The notes below the pieces were generated by a model. The model ran no database searches and was not told where the DNA came from. It saw nothing but the letters and a program-made list of their open reading frames with translations. The position numbers and the translations under genes were made by a program. From Planctomycetota bacterium (GTDB taxonomy: Bacteria; Planctomycetota; Planctomycetia; Pirellulales; Pirellulaceae), in assembly GCA_027622275.1 (NCBI GenBank), contig JAQBZB010000025.1:1-51789 (forward strand): a stretch of DNA of 51,789 nucleotides, written 5' to 3'. This document shows, piece after piece, positions 1 through 8,060 of the stretch (its first letter is position 1; every line of letters begins with the position of its first letter).

Positions 1-61
1 ACCACTCCAAGAAACACGAATCTCAAAAGACAAAGTCGTGGAGCCCAAGTCAGGAGTTCTG

Positions 62-100
62 AGCCTGCGGTTCTCGCGAACTTCCAGAGAACCGCAGGCT
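62..100. repeat. Perfect 14-bp inverted repeat (hairpin) upstream of hemH
   Basis: Positions 62-75 and 87-100 are exact reverse complements around an 11-nt loop. There is no T-run on either side, so it is not a classical intrinsic terminator. The rest of 1-254 shows no convincing gene; it presumably holds the promoter of the ferrochelatase gene. Confidence 0.6.
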
Positions 101-254
101 ATCGCGTGGCGGCTGATTTGCGCGGTGTATTGGGCAAGATAGCCGTAACTCTTTTTACAAACGTATGTTTTGAAGAATACTCACCGGTTCATGAATAATC
201 CGGGCTACACTAATTTTTAACCTAGCCAAAGCACTACTTTGTTCGGCTGCTTTT

Positions 255-1274
255 ATGAGTGAACCTTACGACGCGATCCTGCTTGTTTCCTTCGGCGGCC
301 CCGAAGGTTCCGCGGACGTCACGCCCTTTCTGGAGAACGTGCTCCGCGGCAAGAATGTTCCCCGCGAGCGGATGCTGGAAGTCGCCGAGCACTACAAGCA
401 GTTTGGCGGTGTTAGTCCGATCAATCAGCAGTGCCGCGAGTTGCTCGCCGCGCTCGCCGCCGAATTGACGCTGCACGGCCCCCAGCTGCCGATCTACTGG
501 GGCAACCGCAATTGGCAGCCGCTGTTGGCCGACACGTTGCGGCAGATGAAAGACAATGGCGTCCGGCGTTCTCTGGCGTTCATGACGTCCGCGTTCAGTT
601 CGTATTCCGGTTGCCGGCAATATCGCGAAGATGTCGCCCGCGCCCAGGCCGACGTTGGCGAAGACGCTCCCGAAGTCCACAAGCTTCGCGTCTTTTATAA
701 TCATCCAGGGTACATCGAGCCGATGCGCGAGCGCGTCCGATCGGCGCTCGACGAGATTCCCGCCGAACGTCACGCCACCACGCAGATCGTTTACACGGCG
801 CACAGCATTCCGAACGCGATGGCTGCCGGCTGCGATTACGAGCAGCAACTCACCGAGTCCTGCCGCTTGGTCAGCGAAGTCTTTCCCGGCCAACGCTGGC
901 GACTCGTGTACCAAAGCCGTAGCGGTCCGCCGACGCAATCGTGGCTCGAACCCGACGTCTGTGACTACTTAACAGAGTTGCACAAGTCCGGCGAAGCGAC
1001 CGATGTCGTCGTGTCGCCAATCGGATTCATCTCCGACCACCTGGAAGTCCTCTTCGACCTCGACACACAAGCACAAAACCTGTGCGGGCAACTCGGCTTG
1101 AACATGATTCGTGCCGCCACGGTTGGAACTCATCCACGATTCATCCGCATGATTCGCGAACTGATTGACGAGCGAACCGGCGACACACCGAAGGCTTGTC
1201 TGGGCAAGTTCGGCCCAAACCACGATGACTGCCCCGAAGATTGTTGTTTGTCAGGCCGCCCGCCGCATCCGTAA
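255..1274 (+). CDS. hemH: Ferrochelatase
   Basis: Protein of 339 residues that inserts iron into a porphyrin in the last steps of haem synthesis (protoporphyrin or coproporphyrin route). Family hallmarks in order: an N-terminal LLVSFGGPE strand-loop, VSPINQQ, YWGNRNWQP, a TSAFSSYSGCRQYRED segment, the YTAHSIP motif carrying the metal-site histidine, a YQSRSGPPTQSWLEP segment, and SPIGFISDHLEVLFDLD with the acidic residue opposite that histidine. Length is normal for the monofunctional enzyme. The C-terminus is unusual in having four cysteines (about C315, C326, C330, C331), which could bind an iron-sulfur cluster as in some other ferrochelatases; that is inference. The ATG start fits the conserved N-terminus. 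The downstream selenoprotein gene starts 55 bp later on the same strand, so co-transcription is likely. Confidence 0.95.
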   Translation: MSEPYDAILLVSFGGPEGSADVTPFLENVLRGKNVPRERMLEVAEHYKQFGGVSPINQQCRELLAALAAELTLHGPQLPIYWGNRNWQPLLADTLRQMKDNGVRRSLAFMTSAFSSYSGCRQYREDVARAQADVGEDAPEVHKLRVFYNHPGYIEPMRERVRSALDEIPAERHATTQIVYTAHSIPNAMAAGCDYEQQLTESCRLVSEVFPGQRWRLVYQSRSGPPTQSWLEPDVCDYLTELHKSGEATDVVVSPIGFISDHLEVLFDLDTQAQNLCGQLGLNMIRAATVGTHPRFIRMIRELIDERTGDTPKACLGKFGPNHDDCPEDCCLSGRPPHP

Positions 1275-1329
1275 CACGGCGACGCGCGTCCGGAATGAGT
1301 CCCCGCTGAAAACCGAAAGGAGGAAACGG

Positions 1330-1677
1330 ATGTCGAAGATCGATTGGAGCTATCATCGCCCTGGCTGAGTCACCTGCGGAAAGACGCAAGAGTTTCTTGC
1401 CCACGGCTGCGTCGAAGTGAAAGAAGAGCAAAACGCTAAGAAAGCCACGATCCAAGCGGTGGAGGCTTTGGCGTTGGCCCGAACTGTAAGCGACATCTAC
1501 GCCGCCAAAGGCAAGAACGTCGTTCATATCAATATGAAGCGCGACAAGCCGGACGACGAGACGCTGACGAAGCTGATCGTCGGCCCAAGCGGCAATCTCA
1601 GAGCTCCAACATTACGCAAAGGAAAGACGTTGGTCGTCGGATTCCATCGGGAAACCTACGAGTCGATATTTAGCTGA
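1330..1677 (+). CDS. ArsC-family selenoprotein (UGA at 1366 read as selenocysteine)
   Basis: Read from ATG 1330 the frame runs through one in-frame TGA (1366-1368) and continues to TGA at 1675, giving 115 residues. Residue 13 is the UGA and residue 16 is cysteine, forming a U-x-x-C redox motif in the context PGUVTCGKT, where ArsC/thioredoxin-fold proteins carry their catalytic cysteine. Downstream the sequence is typical of the ArsC-like family, including DIYAAKGKNVVH and GPSGNLRAPTLRKGKTLVVG. An AGGAGG site at 1319-1324, five bases before the ATG, supports the upstream start, so translation must cross the UGA. A SECIS-like hairpin follows the UGA. Conventional calling would give a truncated 12-residue peptide plus an 86-residue ORF from GTG 1417. 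The physiological substrate is unknown; a thiol-disulfide reductase role is inferred. The genome must encode SelA, SelB, SelC and SelD elsewhere. Confidence 0.85.
1383..1413 (+). promoter_or_regulatory. Candidate bacterial SECIS element
   Basis: Directly after the in-frame UGA, GCAAG (1386-1390) and CTTGC (1396-1400) form a five-pair stem closing a five-nt loop AGUUU, with G as the second loop base. The apical G lies about 24 nt after the UGA, within the spacing known for bacterial SECIS elements. An alternative longer fold pairs GACGCA (1383-1388) with TGCGTC (1408-1413). SelB would bind such a hairpin to deliver Sec-tRNA. Confidence 0.65.
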
Positions 1678-1705
1678 CCCACGATCCGCGTGAAGGAGTC
1701 GTTCA

Positions 1706-2530
1706 TTGAAACTGTCGCTCTCGGTCCGCATTGCGGAAGCCGCATGCAAGACAAAGCTGAATGTCGACCTTTCGAAACTCCTGCGGCTGGCCGTCGAGAA
1801 CGGCTACGAAGCGATATGTATGCGAGCCAGCGCGGGCGGAGTGCAGGCTCCGCTGGACGAACTCCGGCGAATCAGAGAGCAAGTGGAACAAGCCGGACTC
1901 GTCGTCTCGATGGTAACCGCGGATTTTGATGTGCCGTTGAACAACGAGAACGGCCCGAACAGCCTGCGCGACATCGGCCCGAGTCTGGACGTGGCATCGG
2001 CCTTGGGCTGCGACCTGATTCGCGTTTGTCTAAAGCGAGAAGCCGACATCGCGTTAGCCCGCGAGGCGGCGGATCGCGCTGCCGAGCGCGGCATTCGGCT
2101 GGCCCATCAATGTCACACCATGACCTTGTTCGAGCAGATCGATCGCTCGATCGAAGTCCTACAGCAGATAGACCGGAGAAACTTTGGGCTGATCTACGAG
2201 CCGGCGAATCTCATGCTGTGCGGCGAACCGTACGACGCGACCGCGCTGCGGCGGCTTCAGCCTTATCTGATGAACGCCTACGTGCAAAATCATCGGCTCG
2301 ATCCGGCGGGACCGGAGGAACTCGAAACCTGGTGCCGCGGTGCGGTGCGTTTTCACCACCTGCCGCTGTGGGAAGACGGCGGCGTCGATTTCCGCGCCGC
2401 CGTCGATGGATTGAAGGCCGTAGGCTATGACGGGTACTTAACCGTGCATCAACACTTCGCCCACATCATGGGACCGGACGAAGCCGCGATCGAGAGCGGT
2501 CGTTACCTGCGCAGCTTGATCTCGGAGTAG
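1706..2530 (+). CDS. Sugar phosphate isomerase/epimerase-like TIM-barrel protein
   Basis: Protein of 274 residues from the AP-endonuclease-2/xylose-isomerase-like TIM-barrel family, common in planctomycetes and usually acting on sugars or related polyols. The sequence shows the expected alternating strands and helices: GYEAICMRASAGG near the N-terminus, CDLIRVCLKRE in the middle, then IRLAHQCH, LIYEPANLML, MNAYVQNHR and a C-terminal GYDGYLTVHQHF, which supply candidate metal-binding Glu, Asp and His residues. The start is TTG 1706, preceded by AAGGAG at 1693-1698; no in-frame ATG fits the first strand. It lies 28 bp after the selenoprotein gene, so the three genes probably form one operon. 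The TAG stop (2528-2530) is part of a GTAG palindrome end. The substrate cannot be told from the sequence. Confidence 0.85.
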   Translation: MKLSLSVRIAEAACKTKLNVDLSKLLRLAVENGYEAICMRASAGGVQAPLDELRRIREQVEQAGLVVSMVTADFDVPLNNENGPNSLRDIGPSLDVASALGCDLIRVCLKREADIALAREAADRAAERGIRLAHQCHTMTLFEQIDRSIEVLQQIDRRNFGLIYEPANLMLCGEPYDATALRRLQPYLMNAYVQNHRLDPAGPEELETWCRGAVRFHHLPLWEDGGVDFRAAVDGLKAVGYDGYLTVHQHFAHIMGPDEAAIESGRYLRSLISE

Positions 2531-2590
2531 TGGTGGCTTCCAGCCGCCACAAAGAAGCCGACGAAGGTGGCGGCTGGAAGCGACCACTAC
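2527..2590. repeat. GTAG...CTAC palindromic element A
   Basis: Arms 2527-2550 and 2567-2590 are reverse complements over 24 bp with one mismatch and a 16-nt loop. The left GTAG supplies the TAG stop of the isomerase gene. A shorter related hairpin (GTGGGC/GCCCAC, about 2596-2610) follows and ends in CTAC, which supplies the stop of the convergent hydrolase gene. It may also terminate transcription between the convergent genes. Confidence 0.8.
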
Positions 2591-2611
2591 AGCAGGTGGG
2601 CACAGCCCACT

Positions 2612-4924
2612 CTACGGCTTCGGCCAGTCGAGATGTTTGTGCAGGAAGTCGTAGGTACCTTGGCCGTTGATCGTGTGGACGCCTTTGTACTGGCCGTAGA
2701 ACCACTCGATCTCGGTGCGCTCGGGAATGAACAACTTGGCGGCGTACATGTGCCGGATCTTGGCATACTCATAGCCGACCCATTCGTCTTCGCCCACGCC
2801 GTCGAAATGTCCCCGCTCGACCATGAACGGCCGCGGGCAGATCAGGTAAGCCATCTCGGCATAGTTGAACGTGCTGCCGAGATCGAACTCGAAGATTTCA
2901 TATTCACCGGTCCACACGTAGCTGAAGTTATGCCGCGTGCTGGCGTTCTTCAGCACCCACTCATTGAAATCCGCTGAGCAGATCGACAAGCAGTAATCCG
3001 TCACGAGCGCCGGAATCCGCATCGCCGACTTGCCGCCATAGCTCAGCCCATAGAACGCGATGCGATCGGGATCGACGTTCGGCTGGGTCTTCAGCCAGTT
3101 CACGATTTGTTGATGTTGTGGCACCATGACCGAGAACAGCGTCTTGCCGAGCGGGTTGGCTTTTCGTTGCAGCGTGCGGAAGCGGTCTTTGAAGATGTAG
3201 ATGTTTTGCGGCGCGAACGTGATGAAGCCCCGCTCGCAAAGCTTGGCGGCGAAGTCGTGATACGCACCATGATCGCCCAGAAACACGTCCGTCGGCCGGC
3301 CTTCGAGCCCATGCTGGCAAACCACGACCGGCCGCTTCTCGCCTTCTTTCAAGTCCTTCGGAATCAGCAGCACGCCATAAGCGAACACGTCCGGGAACAC
3401 ATCGAGCATCACTTCGTAGCCGGTCCACTTTTCCGTTTCCCACGACTTGCGCGAGCGGGCGTTGAAAGGAAGCAAGTCGTGATCGAAGCTGCCGATGATT
3501 TCGTCGCGGAAGATGTCGCGATACGCTTCAGCACTTTTCTCGTATGCCTCAACGGACGAAGTATCGAGGTTCTTCATAAACTCCTTGCGGACGAACGGAC
3601 TTTCGCGGAGCAGCCACTGGCTGTGCCGGTCGAGTTGTAGGAGTTGACGTTCTTGGCGACCAAACGCCGAAGTTGTGTTGAGAACCTCCGGCGGCTTGGT
3701 TGCCTCAAAGTGTGGATCCATTTTCACACCGAGTCCACCAAGCAAGTCCCTCGAAGCCAAAAAGCCACCAATAAATGGCGTCTCTTTCTCGGGGCCGGTC
3801 GCCGCAACACTAACCCAATTCTCAAAGGGTTTCGTGAGGCTAATGAGTCGCTCTAACTCGCGATAGAACTCATCCTGCGTGACCGGTCGCAGTTCGGCTG
3901 GCGCTCCGCTCTCAGCGGTGAGCACGAGCGAAGGATAGCTGCGTGTCTCCAGAACAAGTTTCCGCGGTGCAATCAAGCTGGCGACTTCCGCGTCGCCGAA
4001 TTGGGCGAGCAGTCCGTACACGTTCCGATCGAGAGGCTGTTCCCAAATGTTGTCGCGGGGGCCGTAGTAGCCGCTGACGCCGCAGGCGTCGATCCGCGTG
4101 TCGAGCGCCGCGGCATACATCGCCAACATGCCGCCTTCACCATAGCCGATGACACCGATCTTTGGATCTTGGTCTCCCGCATCCTTCACAAACCAATCGA
4201 CGCCCGCCAAGACCTTTTGCACTTCGTAGCCGATCAAGTGCCTGCCGAGTTCAAAGGCACTGCGGTATATGTATTCGCGGCTGGTAATCTTGTTGCCGCG
4301 AGTCTGACCCGGCGGCGCTCGCATTTCCTTTGCGCGGCTGATCAGAGTCGGCACGAGCACTCGGCAGCCGCTTTCCGCGAATCGCCTCGCGAATTGTGAA
4401 GTGGCCGGGAGGCCTTCCGCCAGCCCGCAAATCTGTTCGGGCGTCTGATCCGCGTCCGGGATGGCAATGATATCAGCAACGGGTTTGTTGCCCGTCGGTA
4501 CGAGTAACAACCCTTCACCGTGAACATCTCCAAAGGCAGGCCAACGAACTGCGAACACATCGAAGCGTTCTCCTTTGCCGACTAACGCCGGTGCATCGGT
4601 CGTGGCGATCAGCTCCGGCGCGTCGAACGGGACGCGCGCGTCGCGAACTCCCAAAATGTGAGCCAAGCGTTTGCGGTTCGGCTCGATCGACGCGGCATAA
4701 GCTTCCGGCGACGAGAAGTCTCGCTTCCAGTGTTTCGCCCGCGCGTCAACCGACTGCTCGATTTCGCGCAGCAGGAAGCGGTCGATGCCATCGATCATCT
4801 CCGACGCGATGTCGCCTTCGAGCGTCAACGGCTTGGTGCCGGAATAGGTGTCCGGCGGCTGAGCGATCGCGGAACTGAGTGCTATGAAAACGAAGGCGAC
4901 CAAGAAGGCGAGTGAGCGAAGCAT
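2612..4924 (-). CDS. Exported two-domain alpha/beta hydrolase (acetyl xylan esterase-like)
   Basis: Protein of 770 residues with an N-terminal signal peptide (MLRSLAFLVAFVFIALSS, cleavage after AIAQ or nearby), so it acts in the periplasm or outside. Two alpha/beta-hydrolase domains follow. In the first, the nucleophile elbow reads GYGEGG, with Glu in place of the catalytic Ser. In the second it reads GLSYGG with an intact Ser, and a GVH near the C-terminus can supply the catalytic His. Thus only the second domain looks active, probably as a carbohydrate or carboxyl esterase; the substrate is not determinable. ATG 4924 is chosen because it begins the signal peptide, although the frame stays open upstream to 5437. 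A similar architecture recurs at 44480-46864. Confidence 0.8.
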   Translation of the reverse strand: MLRSLAFLVAFVFIALSSAIAQPPDTYSGTKPLTLEGDIASEMIDGIDRFLLREIEQSVDARAKHWKRDFSSPEAYAASIEPNRKRLAHILGVRDARVPFDAPELIATTDAPALVGKGERFDVFAVRWPAFGDVHGEGLLLVPTGNKPVADIIAIPDADQTPEQICGLAEGLPATSQFARRFAESGCRVLVPTLISRAKEMRAPPGQTRGNKITSREYIYRSAFELGRHLIGYEVQKVLAGVDWFVKDAGDQDPKIGVIGYGEGGMLAMYAAALDTRIDACGVSGYYGPRDNIWEQPLDRNVYGLLAQFGDAEVASLIAPRKLVLETRSYPSLVLTAESGAPAELRPVTQDEFYRELERLISLTKPFENWVSVAATGPEKETPFIGGFLASRDLLGGLGVKMDPHFEATKPPEVLNTTSAFGRQERQLLQLDRHSQWLLRESPFVRKEFMKNLDTSSVEAYEKSAEAYRDIFRDEIIGSFDHDLLPFNARSRKSWETEKWTGYEVMLDVFPDVFAYGVLLIPKDLKEGEKRPVVVCQHGLEGRPTDVFLGDHGAYHDFAAKLCERGFITFAPQNIYIFKDRFRTLQRKANPLGKTLFSVMVPQHQQIVNWLKTQPNVDPDRIAFYGLSYGGKSAMRIPALVTDYCLSICSADFNEWVLKNASTRHNFSYVWTGEYEIFEFDLGSTFNYAEMAYLICPRPFMVERGHFDGVGEDEWVGYEYAKIRHMYAAKLFIPERTEIEWFYGQYKGVHTINGQGTYDFLHKHLDWPKP

Positions 4925-5013
4925 GAGGGATGTTCTCCGGCATGAGGGTCGTAAGGCAGGGGCCAATGGCGACTCTCTTATATCCGATCGCGATTCGAAA
5001 GCCAAACGATTAT

Positions 5014-5065
5014 GTAGACCGCACACTCCGTGTGCGGAAATCGGCACACGGAGTGTGCCGCCTAC
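5014..5065. repeat. GTAG...CTAC palindromic element C
   Basis: The two halves 5014-5037 and 5043-5065 are near-exact reverse complements, and each contains its own small hairpin (GCACAC, three bases, GTGTGC), giving a double-hairpin structure. It lies between the hydrolase and pseudokinase genes, both on the minus strand. Confidence 0.75.
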
Positions 5066-5085
5066 AATGTTGCGGTCGCAAGCCG

Positions 5086-6729
5086 CTAAGAATCCACGCT
5101 CACTTCCACCGCCGGATGCAGCCGGCTCTCGGCCCGCTCGACCAGCGTCTGGAACTCGGGCTTGTTGCCGTACAGCTCGATGATCCCCCGCCAGATCTTC
5201 TTGGCGTCCAGCTCTTTGCCTTGCGTCGAGAGTTTCTCCGCGTCTCGTAACCGTGATTCGATGAATTGAATCCGGTCGTTGTCGGAGCCCACGGCTTCGA
5301 TCTCGGCGAGTTTGTGGCGGGCCAGGTTCACGAAAGCCAGCCGAGCCGCATCCTCGTCCCCGTCGACCAGGACGGCGACCATGCCGCGGTACTTTTCCAG
5401 CGCGGCAATGCGGTCGCCGAACTGCTCGAAGTCCCAAGCCTCCTTGTACAATCTTTCCGCCTCGGACTTCGGCTCGCGACCGTGCTTGACGTTGAACTCG
5501 AACTTCCGCTGCGCGCTCTGCATATCGAGCACCTTGAGGTGTTCTTCGGCGGTCTCCGCCAATTTGCCGTCGGGGTACATGCGCAGCAGCTTGTCGAGAT
5601 AAGGCCGCGCGTTCTCTCGCTCGACGCCTTCCTTCGCTTCGATGATGGCAACGGCGCGACGGAGCAAACCGGCTTCACTCGGCGGCCACGCCAGCCAAGT
5701 CCCAATACCGCCGATCAACAGGAACAAACACAGAGCCAGGAACCAGGCGCGTTCGTAAAAAGGGGGCTGCTCACCGGACTTCTGTGACCTGCGAGTTGGA
5801 CGTTGGGCCTGCTCAAGCAGCTCGCGCGCCGCATCCTTTTCGACTCGTGATTGCAGCGTGCTGAAGCCGCCCGCGGCATGGGCGATCGTCGAGGTCCCGG
5901 CGGCGACTTGGCGAGTTGTTTCGCAGAGCGCGAGCGAGACGGCCCCAGCTCCATAAGGCCGCTTGGCCGGATCCTTTTCAAGCAACTGTCCGATGATGGC
6001 CGAAAGCCACACGGGACACTCGAAGATGATGCCGTCCGCGCGAGGTGCTTCGTCCTCGCGATGCTGCCGGGCGATTGCTTCGACCGAGTCACCGGTGAAG
6101 GGAGGCCGGCCAACCAGCATCTCGAACATGATGCATCCCAGCGCGTACAGGTCCGTCTTGTGAGTCAGCTCCTGCTCGCCGGCCAGTTGCTCGGGCGCAC
6201 GGTACGCGGCGCGTTCGATGGTCAATCGAGTCGATGAAGCGCACCACGGGTTCCGCAATCGATCGACGCGGAAGTTCGCGATTTTGACGGTCCCGTCTTC
6301 CCCGATCAGAATCTTGTCGGGATGCAGGTCCTGATGGACGACGCCCTGTTCGTGCGCACATTCGAGTCCCGCCGTGATCTGATACGCATAATCGATGACC
6401 GTCTCCCAGGCCAATCGATCGCGTCGCGCGAGCAACTCCTTCAATGTCTCGCCTTCGACGAACTCGTACGCGATACACCCCTGCATCTGTTCCAGGATGC
6501 CACCGTGGCAACCGACGATGTTCCAGTGCTTCAGCTTCGTGAGTTTGTCCATTTCCTGGACGAGAGCTTGCTTGGCGGCCGTGTTCTTGGCGACCAAGGG
6601 TGCGTCGAACAACTTGACCGCGACCATCCGGCTTTGAGCGACGTGAATGGCCCGATAGACGGCCCCGTTCGGATCCTCGCCGAGTCTTCCTTCAAGAGCG
6701 AACGGGCCAAAACGGGACATTTTCTTCAC
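5086..6729 (-). CDS. Membrane-anchored Ser/Thr kinase-like protein, probable pseudokinase
   Basis: Protein of 547 residues: kinase-like domain about 8-270, one membrane helix about 328-346 (WFLALCLFLLIGGIGTWLAW), then a helical, TPR-like C-terminal half predicted on the far side of the membrane. The ATP-anchoring lysine (VAVK, K39) is present. The catalytic loop reads HQDLHPDK, so the proton-acceptor Asp134 remains but the Mg-binding Asn is Lys. The DFG motif reads NFR (152-154), so the other Mg ligand is Asn. Both metal ligands are missing, which suggests it does not phosphorylate or does so weakly, and may act as a scaffold or regulator. Either GTG 6729 or ATG 6720 could start it; the latter gives MSRFGPF. 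Neither has a clear ribosome site. No obvious operon partner. Confidence 0.8.
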   Translation of the reverse strand: MKKMSRFGPFALEGRLGEDPNGAVYRAIHVAQSRMVAVKLFDAPLVAKNTAAKQALVQEMDKLTKLKHWNIVGCHGGILEQMQGCIAYEFVEGETLKELLARRDRLAWETVIDYAYQITAGLECAHEQGVVHQDLHPDKILIGEDGTVKIANFRVDRLRNPWCASSTRLTIERAAYRAPEQLAGEQELTHKTDLYALGCIMFEMLVGRPPFTGDSVEAIARQHREDEAPRADGIIFECPVWLSAIIGQLLEKDPAKRPYGAGAVSLALCETTRQVAAGTSTIAHAAGGFSTLQSRVEKDAARELLEQAQRPTRRSQKSGEQPPFYERAWFLALCLFLLIGGIGTWLAWPPSEAGLLRRAVAIIEAKEGVERENARPYLDKLLRMYPDGKLAETAEEHLKVLDMQSAQRKFEFNVKHGREPKSEAERLYKEAWDFEQFGDRIAALEKYRGMVAVLVDGDEDAARLAFVNLARHKLAEIEAVGSDNDRIQFIESRLRDAEKLSTQGKELDAKKIWRGIIELYGNKPEFQTLVERAESRLHPAVEVSVDS

Positions 6730-7205
6730 GAGGGGTGCCTCGATGACAATACCATCACGGAAACAACAACACGAACCCGGGAAGAGATCGACGAGCTGAA
6801 TATGGCCTGAAGCTCGTTGGCCGACGTCTATTCTACGCTGCCGGACCTCAGGTAGCCAACACTACTACACGGATGCTGAATTGATTCCTTGGTCCCCCGC
6901 GGGCTCGTCCCGTGGGAACCGAAGATTAGCCGGTTAGTAGAAGGATCTTTGCGGACCACAGACCCCCACGAGCTTGTCTCGTGGGTGAATGAGATTCTGC
7001 GAGGCCATGTTGTTCGAGACCCTGTTGTTGGGCGGGAAGACGCGGTCGGTGAGTCTCATTCACCGAACTGGACAAGCCCGTTGGGGTCTTGGATTCGTGC
7101 ACGTTCGCTTCTAACTCACGAATCTTTTGTTCCAACGAGACGAGCTCGTTGGGGACAAGAGTCCCTCCGCGACGCCCTTCGGACCTCCGCTACGGACTCC
7201 GCTTC
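6730..7205. repeat. Gene-free stretch with a cluster of about 21-bp palindromes
   Basis: No credible gene. It holds several related short hairpins: 6891-6920, 6965-6985 (CCCACGAG, five-base loop, CTCGTGGG), 7065-7085 (partial) and 7132-7152 (CCAACGAG, five-base loop, CTCGTTGG). The loops are variants of CTTGT/ACGAG. In addition 6984-6994 and 7054-7064 are exact reverse complements (GGTGAATGAGA). They resemble REP-type intergenic repeats. Confidence 0.65.
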
Positions 7206-8006
7206 TTACTCGGCTCCGACCAAACTGAGGGCGGGACGAAAGCCGAGGTTGAAGTAGCGGACCGACGGGACGTACCGATGGCGGAACGCCGACCGGCAGT
7301 ACGCTGGCGTGAAGCTCCAACAGCCGCCTCGACGCACCCGATCCGAGGCCGAACTAGGACCAACGGGATCGGAACCACCTGGAAGTTTAGCGCCGTACCA
7401 GTCCGCGCACCACTCCCTGACATTACCGGACATATCGTGAATTCCCCACGCATTCGGCTTCTTCGTGCCAACCGGATGTGTCGAACCGCTGGAGTTCTTG
7501 TCATACCAAGCGTATTCGTCCAGCTGACTGTCCTGGTCCCCGAAGTGAAATCGCGTGGTCGAGCCGGCGCGGCAGGCGTATTCCCATTGCGCTTCGCTCG
7601 GCAATTGCAGCGTCCAACCGGCAGGAACGGAGTTCGAACTCGTTAACAGTGCTTGCAACTTCTTGCAAAAGGTCTCACATTCTTCATGGCTGACGTTGTA
7701 GACTGGGAAAACTGCGCCTTTGCCCCTCTCCGCCTCTGGACTGCTCCCCATCACGGCGGACCACAACTGCTGCGTGCATTCCGTTTCCGGGATCCAGAAT
7801 CCGCTGAGCGTCACGGAGACTTGATCCTCGTCGCGTCCTTCTTCGTAACTTGGGGTGCCCATCAAGAATTCTCCGGGCGGACACCATCGCATGGGCAAAT
7901 CGATCTCTTTCACCTTCAACAGCACACGCTCTCCTGCAGCTTGTCCGATGCCGTTGTCGTATAACGTCGCCAGCGTGATCTCGACGTGCTGCCGCGCGAT
8001 CTCCAC
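7206..8006 (-). CDS. Formylglycine-generating enzyme/SUMF1-like domain protein, possibly the detached C-terminus of the upstream kinase
   Basis: Protein of 266 residues carrying a nearly complete FGE-sulfatase (SUMF1) domain: PPGEFLMGTP at the start, then LPSEAQWEYACRAG, DMSGNVREWCADWYG, VRRGGCWSF and a C-terminal NLGFRPAL. Such domains convert sulfatase cysteine to formylglycine, but many planctomycete copies have other or unknown roles, so catalysis is uncertain. GTG 8006 is the nominal start, but no ribosome site is seen. The frame continues upstream without interruption for 18 codons to TAG 8061-8063, the stop of the kinase gene, which lies in the same frame. Kinase-FGE fusions are common in planctomycetes, so this is probably the severed end of a single protein. 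Confidence 0.75.
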   Translation of the reverse strand: MEIARQHVEITLATLYDNGIGQAAGERVLLKVKEIDLPMRWCPPGEFLMGTPSYEEGRDEDQVSVTLSGFWIPETECTQQLWSAVMGSSPEAERGKGAVFPVYNVSHEECETFCKKLQALLTSSNSVPAGWTLQLPSEAQWEYACRAGSTTRFHFGDQDSQLDEYAWYDKNSSGSTHPVGTKKPNAWGIHDMSGNVREWCADWYGAKLPGGSDPVGPSSASDRVRRGGCWSFTPAYCRSAFRHRYVPSVRYFNLGFRPALSLVGAE

Positions 8007-8060
8007 CGGATCGTCACCTTGACTCGCCCCAGCGGCACGGTTGTGCCCCGCTTGGTACGG

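Noticed and set aside
6889-7257. Possible 122-residue plus-strand protein
   Set aside because: Its codons run through the palindrome cluster and into the FGE gene on the other strand; no ribosome site or family resemblance.
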